NCBI RefSeq assembly: GCF_026004075.1
Contig: NZ_BPIK01000001.1
Span: 407,501 to 471,500 of the forward strand
Length of the DNA: 64,000 bases
Direction of reading: 5' to 3'
Origin: Meiothermus sp.
GTDB taxonomy: Bacteria > Deinococcota > Deinococci > Deinococcales > Thermaceae
Shown here: positions 54,196-62,120 of the stretch, one piece after another
Numbering within the stretch: the stretch's first letter is position 1
Layout of the letters: each line of letters starts with the position of its first letter
Translations under genes and position numbers: made by a program
Notes under the pieces: model-generated
What the model saw: only the letters and a program-made list of their open reading frames with translations
Databases searched by the model: none
What the model was told of the DNA's origin: nothing

Positions 54196-54222
54196 AATGT
54201 AGCCTTTGAAAGGCTTGTGCAA
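54196..54222 (-). promoter_or_regulatory. candidate promoter and operator of the surface-protein operon
   Basis: TTGCAC (54217-54222) and TACATT (54196-54201) are 15 bases apart on the minus strand, and between them lies a near-perfect palindrome AGCCTTT-g-AAAGGCT (54201-54215). A TAGAAT at 54190-54195 is an alternative -10. The palindrome is well placed for a repressor or for the nearby response regulator. Confidence 0.45.
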
Positions 54223-54666
54223 AATAAACATAATTTTTTGCTGAGTGGGAGATAAATGTCTGGAACTATTTTTTTGATTGATAAAAGGAAATACCCTACA
54301 CGGGTATCTCAATAAACGCGTAGATATAGATAGCGAAGCAGCACATCATTTCTAGATCAGCTAGGCCAGACTGGGGTATACCTGGTACACCTTGTACGGG
54401 TATTGGTATAACCAGAGCCATGGTAACCGGAGCCGAACCGATATCATACCAGTTTCGCTTGAATCCTTTACCGCCAGGCGCAGTCAGAGTGAAGGATTCA
54501 AGCTGATCGAAGGGAGTAGAAAAGCACTTCGGTATTGTTTAGGCTTGCCAAAGAGAACGATACTACCGAAATGCGCATCAAATCCAGTACCTGCTAGCTG
54601 TTGCTGGCTAGAAGTGAGCTCCCAAAGGCCAGCGCAGTTTGGTGACTTATCAAAAGACAAAATGAG
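54223..54666. other. intergenic region upstream of the surface operon
   Basis: The region is AT-rich near 54230-54360, contains several short GGTA(T/C)-type repeats at 54374-54425 and repeat copy B at 54446-54578. No gene is visible. Confidence 0.5.
54446..54578 (+). repeat. hairpin repeat family, copy B
   Basis: It begins ATACCAG and has a first hairpin with arms GCTTGAATCCTTTAC and GTGAAGGATTCAAGC. The linker TGATCGAAGGGAGTAGAAAA and a second hairpin (GCACTTCGGTATTGTTTAGG...ACGATACTACCGAAATGC) follow. It is very similar to copy D in the opposite orientation. Confidence 0.85.
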
Positions 54667-55350
54667 TCATCTATTTTTTTCTTTGATAACCACACGATAC
54701 CCTTGTCCAAATACCGTTTCGATGTAACGGGGTGTTTTGGGGTCATCGCCCAGCTTGCGCCGCAGCAGCGCCACATAGCTATCAACCACCCGCTCATCTA
54801 CAGTGCTACCACGCTCGGCTCCCCAGACCCTTTGCAAGAGGCGCTCGCGGCTCCAGACCTCGCCGGGGTTCTGGGCCAAGGTTAGTAGCAGATCGAGCTC
54901 GGTTGGAGAGAGCTCGAGTAGTTTTTCGCCCTGGAAAACCTGACGGCGCTTGAGTACGATGCGCAAATCCTGAAGGGTGATTTCTTGTTCGGGTCGGCTG
55001 CGCCGTAGCAAGGCCCTAACCCGGGCCACCATCTCGCGCACGCTCATAGGCTTGGTCAGATAATCGTCGGCGCCGAGCTCGAGCGCACGTATGCGAATTT
55101 CTTCGGTGCCCTGGGCGCTTATAACCAGGATGGGCAGGCTCCAATCGGCCTCGCGCAGCTCGCGGATGACCTCGAGGCCCCCCAGGCCCGGCAAGCCCAG
55201 GTCAAGAATCATCAGGTCGGCTTGCGGCGCTATCTGCACTGCATCCAGCCCGTTGGTTGCCAGCAGGGCAGTGTAACCCTCGTGTTCCAGCGCAGTGATT
55301 ACCAGATGAGCTAGCTGTGGATCATCTTCAACAACCAATACACGTTCCAT
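54667..55350 (-). CDS. OmpR-family response regulator, orphan
   Basis: The 227-residue protein has a receiver domain (VLVVEDDPQLAHLV, phosphorylated Asp in LMILDLGLPGLGG, Lys in DYLTKPMSVREM) and a C-terminal winged helix of the OmpR/PhoB type (LSPTELDLLLTLAQNPGEVW, VDSYVALLRRKLGDD, GQGYRVV). It binds DNA after phosphorylation. No histidine kinase gene is next to it. It lies directly upstream of, and on the same strand as, the surface-protein operon, so regulation of that operon is a reasonable guess. Confidence 0.93.
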   Translation of the reverse strand: MERVLVVEDDPQLAHLVITALEHEGYTALLATNGLDAVQIAPQADLMILDLGLPGLGGLEVIRELREADWSLPILVISAQGTEEIRIRALELGADDYLTKPMSVREMVARVRALLRRSRPEQEITLQDLRIVLKRRQVFQGEKLLELSPTELDLLLTLAQNPGEVWSRERLLQRVWGAERGSTVDERVVDSYVALLRRKLGDDPKTPRYIETVFGQGYRVVIKEKNR

Positions 55351-55530
55351 AAGCCCATTACAAACTATACCGGTACCATGCCAGGTTTTTGGGTCAAAAT
55401 GTCAAGCTCGGTTCAAGCTGCACGATCCCCTACTTCTTGGAGGCTACTGCTCGAGGCTATCAAAACAACTGGAAACAAAAAATGTAGGTGCTTGCAAGCA
55501 CAAGCACCCATGAACCTGATAAGAGGCCTT

Positions 55531-56520
55531 TTACTTGATGAGCCCCAACTGCAGCACCGCGTCGCGCTCGTCGGCCAGCTCCTTGGCGGTAGCATCCATT
55601 TTGCTGCGGCTGAACTCGTTGATCTCCAGGCCCTGCACGATTTCAAAGTCGCCGTCTTTGCAGACGCAGGGGTAGCTGTACACCAGCCCTTCGGGGATGC
55701 CGTAGGAACCGTCGGAGGGAACGGCCATGCTGACCCAGTCGCCGGCCGGGGTGCCCAGGGCCCAGTCGCGCATGTGGTCAATGGCCGCACTGGCCGCCGA
55801 GGCCGCCGAAGAGGCCCCACGGGCCTCGATAATCTCGGCACCGCGCTTGGCTACTTTGGGGATGTAGGTATTGACATACCAGTCGTGGTCGCCCACCAGC
55901 TCGTAGGCGCTTTTGCCGCCCACCTCGCAGTGGAACAGGTCGGGGTATTGGGTGACGGAGTGGTTGCCCCAGATGGTCATTTTCTTGATCTCGGTGACCG
56001 GCACCTTGAGCCGGGCGGCCAACTGTGAGATGGCCCGGTTGTGGTCGAGGCGGGTCATGGCGTGAATCTGACGGGGCGAGAGGTTGGGGGCGTTTTTGTA
56101 GGTGATGAGGGCGTTGGTGTTGGCGGGGTTGCCCACCACCAGCACCTTGACGTGCTTGCGGGCGTTCTCGGAGAGGGCCCGACCCTGGGCGGTGAAGATG
56201 GCGCCGTTGGCCTGGAGCAGGTCGGCGCGCTCCATGCCCTGTTTGCGGGGCATGGCCCCTACCAGCAGGGCATAATCGGCATCGGCAAAAGCGACGTTGG
56301 GGTCGTCGGTGGGGACGATGCCAGCCAGGGTAGGGAAAGCGCAGTCCTCGAGCTCCATAATTACCCCATTGAGGGCCTTGAGGGCCGGGGTAATCTCCAG
56401 CAGTTGCAGAATCACCGGCTGGTCTTTGCCGAGCATCTCACCCGCGGCAATGCGGAACAACAGGCTATAGCCAATCTGACCGGCAGCGCCGGTAACCGCC
56501 ACACGTACAGGGGATTTCAT
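55531..56520 (-). CDS. mdh: malate dehydrogenase
   Basis: The enzyme interconverts malate and oxaloacetate with NAD(P). The 329-residue protein starts [25 protein letters not shown], as in Thermus malate dehydrogenase, and has [15 protein letters not shown] (substrate loop arginines), [22 protein letters not shown] and the catalytic His in [18 protein letters not shown] seven bases before the ATG at 56520 fixes the start; the frame is open 15 codons further. It is divergent from malic enzyme, with about 260 bases between that contain repeat copy C. Confidence 0.96.
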   Translation of the reverse strand: MKSPVRVAVTGAAGQIGYSLLFRIAAGEMLGKDQPVILQLLEITPALKALNGVIMELEDCAFPTLAGIVPTDDPNVAFADADYALLVGAMPRKQGMERADLLQANGAIFTAQGRALSENARKHVKVLVVGNPANTNALITYKNAPNLSPRQIHAMTRLDHNRAISQLAARLKVPVTEIKKMTIWGNHSVTQYPDLFHCEVGGKSAYELVGDHDWYVNTYIPKVAKRGAEIIEARGASSAASAASAAIDHMRDWALGTPAGDWVSMAVPSDGSYGIPEGLVYSYPCVCKDGDFEIVQGLEINEFSRSKMDATAKELADERDAVLQLGLIK

Positions 56521-56640
56521 CTGAAAACTCCTTTCGTTGGGCCGTAGCCCATCTTTACCGCTCACGATAATAACGCGGCAAAAGCCGAATGTCGAAGGAC
56601 AAAGGTTGGGGGTAGTTACACCGGTTGGGGAAGGGGTTTT

Positions 56641-56726
56641 ATACCGGTTCCGCTCGAACCCTTCACCTTTGGGTGTAATCAGTAGGTAAAGGGCTCGAGC
56701 CGACCGAAGGGAGTAGGAGTGCGTAT
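56641..56726 (+). repeat. hairpin repeat family, copy C (single-hairpin form)
   Basis: It begins ATACCGG and has the first hairpin (GCTCGAACCCTTCACC...GGTAAAGGGCTCGAGC with compensating changes). The linker CGACCGAAGGGAGTAGGA follows, and then it ends GTGCGTAT, exactly where copy D ends after its second hairpin. The second hairpin is absent. Confidence 0.75.
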
Positions 56727-56779
56727 AACCAATACAACGCTCTAGACCACAAATACCCTATGGGCGTAACATTGCCTAC

Positions 56780-58513
56780 ATGACCGTTAGCCGCTACTAC
56801 GACGTGAAACGTGATGAGCGAGGCAAGCGCTACCTGGAGCCTTTTATCGAGGGTTCGCTTCTGTTGGGGCTGCCCCTGCTGAACAAGGGCACCGCTTTCA
56901 CCCACGAAGAACGCAAAGCCCTCAAGCTCGAGGGCCTTTTGCCGCCCCACGTGACCAGCCTCGAGGAGCAGAAGCAGCGCAACTACCGGCGCTACTGCCT
57001 GATTGAAAACGACCTGGAAAAGCACATCTTTTTGCGCAACCTACAAGACCGCAACGAGGTGCTTTTCTTCGCCCTTTTCGCCGACCATATGAGCGAGATG
57101 CTGCCCATCCTCTACACCCCCACGGTGGGCGAGGCGGTCAAGCAGTTCTCGCACATCTACCGTTACCCGCGGGGCTTTACCGCCTCCACCGACAACATCC
57201 ACGAGATCGATCAGGCCCTGGCCAACGTACCCCTCAACGATGTGCGCCTGGCCGTGGCCACCGACTCCTCGGCCATTCTGGGCATTGGCGACCAGGGTTT
57301 TGGGGGCATGGCCATCTCCATCGGCAAGCTCTCCATCTACACCGCTGCGGGCGGCCTGGGCCCCGACAAGGCCCTGCCCATCGAGCTGGACGTGGGCACC
57401 AACCGTGCCGACCTCATCAACGACCCGCTTTACCTGGGAGTGCGCCACCGCCGGCTCTCGGGCGAGGAGTACTACGCCTTTATGGATCGCTTTGTGGAGG
57501 CTTTTTGCAAGCGCTACCCCAACGCGGTCATGCAGTGGGAAGACTTCGGCAAGGACACGGCTTTTGCGGTGCTCGAGCGCTACCGCAAGGTGCTCCCTTC
57601 CTTCAACGACGACATCCAGGGCACCGGGGCGGTCACGCTGGCGGGGGTGCTCTCGGCCTGCCGTATCAAGGGCCAGAACCTTTCCGACCAGCGTATTCTG
57701 GTCTATGGGGCCGGGGCCGGGGGCATCGGGGTGGCCCAGGCCCTGCTCGATGGCCTGATGCGCGAGGGTCTGACCGAGGCCCAGGCCCTGGAACGCCTGT
57801 TTGTGCTGGACTCCAAGGGCTTGCTGCTCAGTAACCGCAGCATGGAAGCCTACAAGCAAAAGTTTGCCAAAGACCCGGCCACAGTCCAGGACTGGCTCAT
57901 TGCGGGCGACGCCCCCAACCTGTACGAGACTGTGGTGCACGCAAAGATTACCGTTTTGCTGGGGCTTTCGGGCCAGGCGGGCTCGTTTACCGAACCCATC
58001 GTGCAGGCGGTACAGGCCAACGCCGAGCGTCCGGTCATCTTCCCACTCTCCAACCCCACCAGCTCTTCAGAGGCGATCCCCGAGGAAATTTTGCGCTGGA
58101 CAGGCGGCAAGGCTCTGGTGGCCGCCGGAAGTCCCTTTGCGCCGGTGGAGCTGGGCGGCCAGGTTTACCCAATCGGCCAGGGGAACAACGCCTTTGTGTT
58201 CCCTGGGCTGGGCTTCGGTACGGTGCTTGCTAAAGCTAAAGAAGTTTCCGATGCCATGGTGCTCGAGGCGGCCTACGCCCTCTACGACTACACCCGCCAG
58301 CACCACCCCGACCGCATATACCCCCCCACCTCGGAACTGCGCGAGGTGAGCCAGTTGGTAGCCTCGAGGGTGATCCGCCAGGCCATGAAGGAGGGTCTGG
58401 CTCGCGAGGAGCGCCTGAAGGGGCTGGGTATGGAGGCCATCCAGGCCTATGTGGCCGAGCGCTTCTGGCAGCCCCGGTATCTGCCCTACAAACCTACTGC
58501 CGACAACATATAA
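56780..58513 (+). CDS. maeA: NAD-dependent malic enzyme
   Basis: The enzyme decarboxylates malate to pyruvate. The 577-residue protein is of the large (eukaryote-like/SfcA) type, with an N-terminal domain ([35 protein letters not shown], DGxR-like [15 protein letters not shown]), the metal-site region [17 protein letters not shown] and [15 protein letters not shown], the NAD-binding [15 protein letters not shown] and [18 protein letters not shown]. The ATG is seven bases after TAACAT (56767-56772), consistent with a leaderless mRNA. It is divergent from mdh, which makes its substrate. Confidence 0.94.
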   Translation: MTVSRYYDVKRDERGKRYLEPFIEGSLLLGLPLLNKGTAFTHEERKALKLEGLLPPHVTSLEEQKQRNYRRYCLIENDLEKHIFLRNLQDRNEVLFFALFADHMSEMLPILYTPTVGEAVKQFSHIYRYPRGFTASTDNIHEIDQALANVPLNDVRLAVATDSSAILGIGDQGFGGMAISIGKLSIYTAAGGLGPDKALPIELDVGTNRADLINDPLYLGVRHRRLSGEEYYAFMDRFVEAFCKRYPNAVMQWEDFGKDTAFAVLERYRKVLPSFNDDIQGTGAVTLAGVLSACRIKGQNLSDQRILVYGAGAGGIGVAQALLDGLMREGLTEAQALERLFVLDSKGLLLSNRSMEAYKQKFAKDPATVQDWLIAGDAPNLYETVVHAKITVLLGLSGQAGSFTEPIVQAVQANAERPVIFPLSNPTSSSEAIPEEILRWTGGKALVAAGSPFAPVELGGQVYPIGQGNNAFVFPGLGFGTVLAKAKEVSDAMVLEAAYALYDYTRQHHPDRIYPPTSELREVSQLVASRVIRQAMKEGLAREERLKGLGMEAIQAYVAERFWQPRYLPYKPTADNI

Positions 58514-58649
58514 TACGCATTTCGGCAGTATCGTTCACTTTGGCAAGTTTAAACGATACTACCGAAATGCTTTTCTACTCCCTTCGGTCGGCTTGAATCC
58601 TCCACCTCTGACTGCGTCCAACGGTGAAGGATTCAAGCGGAAAGGGTAT
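58513..58649 (-). repeat. hairpin repeat family, copy D
   Basis: Read on the minus strand it has the full two-hairpin form: ATACCC, arms GCTTGAATCCTTCACC and GGTGGAGGATTCAAGC, linker CGACCGAAGGGAGTAGAAAA, then a long second hairpin with arms GCATTTCGGTAGTATCGTTT and GAACGATACTGCCGAAATGC, ending GTAT. The third IS lies three bases beyond its outer end. Confidence 0.88.
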
Positions 58650-58651
58650 TA

Positions 58652-59581
58652 GAGACTGTCTTAATAGCCTCCCTCATGCTATAGTCACGCATGGAACTCA
58701 GACAAAGCCGCTACCCCAGCGATCTGACCGACCAGGAGTGGGCTATTCTGGCACCCCTGATGCCCCAGCCCTCCGCCGCCCCCCATCGCCCCCGGGAGAA
58801 TCCCTGGCGGGAAATCCTGAACGGCATCTTCTACATCACCCGCGCCGGCTGCGCCTGGCGCATGATGCCCTATGACCTGCCCCACTGGAAAACCGTCTAT
58901 CACTACTTCCGTTTGTGGCGCAAATCGGGTTTTCTGGAACAGATACATACCACCCTGCGCGAGAAAACCCGCCGTAAAGCAGGACGCCTGCCCGAACCCA
59001 GCGCGGGGATTCTGGATAGCCAGAGCGTGAAGACCTCGGGAAAAGGGGGGTCAGGGGGTATGACGCGGGCAAGAAGGTAAAGGGGCGCAAACGGCATCTG
59101 CTGGTGGATACACAAGGGCTGGTGTTGGGAGTCAAGGTGCTGCCCGCCCACCTCACGGATGCGGAGGGCGGGCGAGAGGTGCTGGAGGGGGCCAGGGGGC
59201 TGTCGAAGCGGTTGTCGCATCTGTTTGTGGATGGGGGGTACAAGCGCAGGTTTGAGGAATGGGTTCGGCGCACCTTGGGCTGGACGGTGGAGGTGGTGCG
59301 CAGGCCGGATGCCAACTTCCGGGGTATTTGGTGGCCTAAAGACCAGCCTCTTCCGGAGGACTTGGAGGAGGAAGTGCGGAAGAGGACGCGGGGGCATCGG
59401 GGGTTTGTGGTGATTCCCCGCAGATGGGTGGTGGAGCGGACGTTTGCCTGGCTGAGCTTCAATCGGAGGCTGAACCGGGACTATGAGCTTCTACCTGAGA
59501 GCTCAGAGACCTTCATCCACACAGCGATGATTCGGCTTATGGTCAGAAGATTGGCCTCCTAGAAAGTATTAAGACAGTCTC
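58652..59581 (+). mobile_element. IS5-family-like insertion sequence, different type
   Basis: This 930-bp element has perfect 15-bp inverted ends (GAGACTGTCTTAATA at 58652-58666 and its complement at 59567-59581). The flanks are TTA on the left and TCA on the right, a TNA-type target but not an exact duplication. It differs from the 865-bp IS and carries a transposase in two frames. Confidence 0.9.
58691..59562 (+). CDS. transposase in two overlapping frames (-1 shift)
   Basis: The first frame (58691-59080) begins MELRQSRYPSDLTDQEWAIL and contains the first catalytic D in GILDSQSVKT. The second frame, one base back, continues with GYDAGKKVKGRKRHLLVDT, the second D in LFVDGGYKR and the E in RRWVVERTFAW, ending at 59562. 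The shift is around AAAAGGGGGG (about 59040-59049). Many IS427-type elements use a programmed -1 shift, so this may be the normal design rather than damage, though no perfect slippery heptamer is in the reading frame. Confidence 0.8.
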
Positions 59582-59717
59582 TCAGATAGTTTGGCTTTGC
59601 CCTCGAGGTGCGAATGCCAGTGAGTCCCGACAGAGAATTGCCCACTGACGAACAGCCTTGCCAGCTCACCATCCTTGCGATTACCGGGGTGCGGTCGGCC
59701 AAATGCGTATTGGCCTA

Positions 59718-60026
59718 TCATCTTTTTGTTTGGTTTTTTGCCCAGGTGGCTAGGGCCTCGAGGGCCGGTTGCAGCGCTTGGCCCGGGGAAGTAAGAGCAT
59801 ACTCGACACGAGGCGGCACTTCTTGATACTCGCTTCGGCTAATTAGACCCAGCTCCTCCAGCTCTTTTAAACGCAACGACAGGCTTCTTGGCGGTAAAGC
59901 GGTGGTCTGCTGCAACGCACCAAACCGCAATGCGCCTTGCTGTAGCGAACGCAAGATGGTATACACCCCGCGTTGACCCAATACTTCCAGTATTTCCTCG
60001 AGGGTTTGTGCTTGGGCTTTTACCAT
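59718..60026 (-). CDS. HxlR-family regulator 1
   Basis: This 102-residue winged-helix protein is of the HxlR type (LEEILEVLGQRGVYTILRSL, PRSLSLRLKELEELGLISRS, the wing VPPRVEYALTSPGQAL). It lacks the N-terminal cysteine often used for redox sensing in this family. The start at 60026 is preferred because the earlier open codons are unlike the family; a TACGTT hexamer lies six bases upstream. It is tandem with a second HxlR gene. Confidence 0.8.
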   Translation of the reverse strand: MVKAQAQTLEEILEVLGQRGVYTILRSLQQGALRFGALQQTTALPPRSLSLRLKELEELGLISRSEYQEVPPRVEYALTSPGQALQPALEALATWAKNQTKR

Positions 60027-60165
60027 AGTTATAACGTACCCAAAACACTTCCGAGCCAAGTACCCCAGCACTACAAAGCAACTATACGGTCAGTTTGGAA
60101 AAAAATCCAGAAAATGTAAGGGAGAAAAAATCCAACTTGACCGGCATTCCCAACAATGAACCGCC

Positions 60166-60519
60166 TCAATTTCCGGCCGGCTTGGGCAGATACTGCCGCC
60201 CCCAGCGATCTATAGCTTCTATGACGGCCTGCAAGGCCTGCCCGGCTTCTGTCAGGGCATAGCTGGTACGCGGGGGCATGGTGGAGTGAACAGTTTTGGA
60301 GATGATGCCTAGGTGCTCGAGCTTCTCGACGCGCTGGGCCAGAGTTGCTGGATTGCAACCACCGACGGCCCTGGATAATTCGTTAAAACCCTTGGGGCCG
60401 TCCAAGAGGCTGCGAATGATATGCAGCGTCCACTTTTCCTGTAACACGTTGATGGCCTCGTATACAGGGCAAAAGCTGTGATCACCCTCGACAGCCTCTG
60501 GCGCAATAACCTTAGCCAT
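60166..60519 (-). CDS. HxlR-family regulator 2
   Basis: This 117-residue protein has the HxlR fold (CPVYEAINVLQEKWTLHIIR, NELSRAVGGCNPATLAQRVE, wing MPPRTSYALTEAGQAL). It has an N-terminal cysteine (FCPVYEA) at the place used by YodB/HypR-type redox or electrophile sensors. It is divergent from the YceI gene with about 125 bases between, so it probably controls that gene and itself. ATG at 60519 is nine bases from TACTAT (60529-60534). Confidence 0.87.
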   Translation of the reverse strand: MAKVIAPEAVEGDHSFCPVYEAINVLQEKWTLHIIRSLLDGPKGFNELSRAVGGCNPATLAQRVEKLEHLGIISKTVHSTMPPRTSYALTEAGQALQAVIEAIDRWGRQYLPKPAGN

Positions 60520-60563
60520 ACCAAGCTCATAGTAGCACACCTTTGCTTTCTTTGCTCAAATGC

Positions 60564-60593
60564 TTGACAATACAAAACGCTATATAATATTAT
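60564..60593 (+). promoter_or_regulatory. yceI-type gene promoter
   Basis: TTGACA (60564-60569) is followed after 18 bases by TATTAT (60588-60593) within an ATATAATATTAT run; TAATAT or TATAAT in the same run are alternatives with shorter spacers. It overlaps the upstream region of the divergent HxlR gene. Confidence 0.65.
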
Positions 60594-60601
60594 GCGCTTG
60601 C

Positions 60602-60626
60602 TGATCCAAAGTTGATGCTTGGATCA
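60602..60626. promoter_or_regulatory. perfect 8-bp inverted repeat in YceI leader
   Basis: TGATCCAA (60602-60609) and TTGGATCA (60619-60626) flank a 9-base spacer directly downstream of the promoter and before GAGGAG. It is a likely operator for the divergently encoded HxlR regulator, or a leader hairpin. Confidence 0.5.
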
Positions 60627-60643
60627 ACGTAGAGGAGAGCTAT

Positions 60644-61180
60644 ATGAACTGGAATATAGATAGTAGCCACACCACCGTTGCTTTTGCCGTAAAACACATG
60701 GGTTTTTTTACTGTGCGCGGCCAGTTCAAAAAAGTTGCTGGAACCATTTTGACCAACGAACAAGGTGTTCCAAACAAAATTGAAGCCTCAATTGAGGCTG
60801 CCAGCATTGAAACCGGCGACCCCCAGCGCGATGCCCATTTGCGCTCCCCCGATTTTCTAGATGCCGAGCAGTACCCCGAAATACGCTTTTTAAGCGACGC
60901 AATTGAAGCTATTGATGAGAATAAATATAAAATCTACGGCAGTCTCACCATTCGCAACATCAGCAAGCCAGTGGTGCTCGAGGCCGAGGTAAGCCCAGCC
61001 ATCAAAGATCCCTGGGGCCTGACCCGCGCTGGCGCTACTGCAACCGGGGTGCTCAACCGCAAAGACTGGGGGTTGACCTGGAACCAAGTGCTGGAGTTCG
61101 GCGCTTTGCTGGTAGGAGAAGAGGTGAAATTCAATATCGAAGTCGAGGCGATTGCGGCCCAGACAGAAGCCGCAGCCTGA
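60644..61180 (+). CDS. YceI-family polyisoprenoid-binding-like protein
   Basis: The 178-residue protein has the lipocalin-like YceI fold ([75 protein letters not shown]). YceI proteins bind polyisoprenoid quinones or related lipids; the Thermus homologue TTHA0802 binds an isoprenoid, as I recall from its crystal structure. It has no signal peptide, so it is cytoplasmic. GAGGAG six bases before the ATG supports the start. Its promoter is shared with the divergent HxlR regulator, and a strong hairpin follows at 61228. Confidence 0.92.
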   Translation: MNWNIDSSHTTVAFAVKHMGFFTVRGQFKKVAGTILTNEQGVPNKIEASIEAASIETGDPQRDAHLRSPDFLDAEQYPEIRFLSDAIEAIDENKYKIYGSLTIRNISKPVVLEAEVSPAIKDPWGLTRAGATATGVLNRKDWGLTWNQVLEFGALLVGEEVKFNIEVEAIAAQTEAAA

Positions 61181-61227
61181 GCAAAGAAATCAAAGCTTCC
61201 TAAGCACCTGCCAAAGCGATTACCGCG

Positions 61228-61254
61228 CCCAGTACAGCGTTTTGCTGTACTGGG
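61228..61254 (+). terminator. hairpin terminator after YceI gene
   Basis: An 11-bp perfect stem (CCCAGTACAGC at 61228-61238 and GCTGTACTGGG at 61244-61254) with a GTTTT loop. The tail TTAAAT is only weakly T-rich. It may serve both strands. Confidence 0.65.
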
Positions 61255-61316
61255 TTAAATGCGATCGGAATTCACGGGTGCGAGTGGTGCTGGGCTACTC
61301 CTACCGAAGCTATCTG

Positions 61317-62120
61317 CTATAAACCCTTTCGGTGAGCCCCGCTATGCCAGGCTAGGTGCTCGGCGATACGGGGGAATAATCGGGCCAGGAGGTCGAAGGC
61401 ATAGAGCTGCCAGGGCACGAACATCATCCGGGCCTCGCGCTCGATGGCCCGTACAATGCCTAAGGCGGCTTGTCGAGAGGTAATTTCAGGAATAAAACGT
61501 CCTACCTTAGGTATTCGATTTTCGGTGTCGGTGTTGCGGGTGAAGTATTCGCTGTCGCTAATTTTTCCTGGAAAAAAGGCACACACCCGTAGATTGCTAC
61601 GGTATAAGTCAGCTCTCAGGGCCTCAGTCAGGCCGTTCAGGGCCCAGCGGGCGGCGATATAACCGGTTGCGCCCGGCCAGACCAGCCGGCTGGCCGGAGA
61701 GCAGACCGAGAGAATAAAGCCCCGGTTTTGCTCGAGCATCGCAGGTAAAAAAACCCGTGTAAGGTAAGCAGCAGCAAAGTAAGGGGTGTTCATCAGACGC
61801 TGCAAGTCTTCGATTGGGGTTTCGTCCAAAAAGCGCCACTCACCTGCTCCGGCACTGTGAATCAGGATGTCAGGGGGGCCGAGTTGGCCCAGCACCAGCT
61901 CACCCAGGCGAACTGCCTCCTGGGGCTTGCTGAGGTCGGTGGGGAAGGCCCAGGCTTGAGCGCCAGTGGAGCGAATTTGACTGCAGACTTCCTCCAGTGC
62001 CTGTGCGCGTCGGGCTACCAGTACTACCCGGCCCCCACGGGCAGCAAGCTCGAGGGCTGTGGCTTTGCCAATTCCGCTGCTGGCCCCACTGACTACGCAT
62101 AGACTGCCGGCAATCTTCAT
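61317..62120 (-). CDS. short-chain dehydrogenase with altered active site
   Basis: The 267-residue protein has the SDR Rossmann fold with the cofactor loop VSGASSGIGKAT, an Arg pair after beta-2 (LVARRAQ) suggesting NADP(H), and the HSAGAGEW segment (NAG in most members). The catalytic serine (CSPAS) and tyrosine (GATGYIAAR) are present with normal 13-residue spacing, but the lysine of YxxxK is an arginine. This may lower or change activity. A hydrophobic C-terminal segment (LYAFDLLARLFPRIAEHLAW) may touch the membrane. It overlaps the preceding metallophosphoesterase gene by four bases. Confidence 0.85.
   Translation of the reverse strand: MKIAGSLCVVSGASSGIGKATALELAARGGRVVLVARRAQALEEVCSQIRSTGAQAWAFPTDLSKPQEAVRLGELVLGQLGPPDILIHSAGAGEWRFLDETPIEDLQRLMNTPYFAAAYLTRVFLPAMLEQNRGFILSVCSPASRLVWPGATGYIAARWALNGLTEALRADLYRSNLRVCAFFPGKISDSEYFTRNTDTENRIPKVGRFIPEITSRQAALGIVRAIEREARMMFVPWQLYAFDLLARLFPRIAEHLAWHSGAHRKGL

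Noticed and set aside
58649-59584. Exact target-site duplication of the third IS
   Set aside because: Flanks are TTA and TCA, not identical; a TNA-type target is likely, but a true duplication cannot be claimed.
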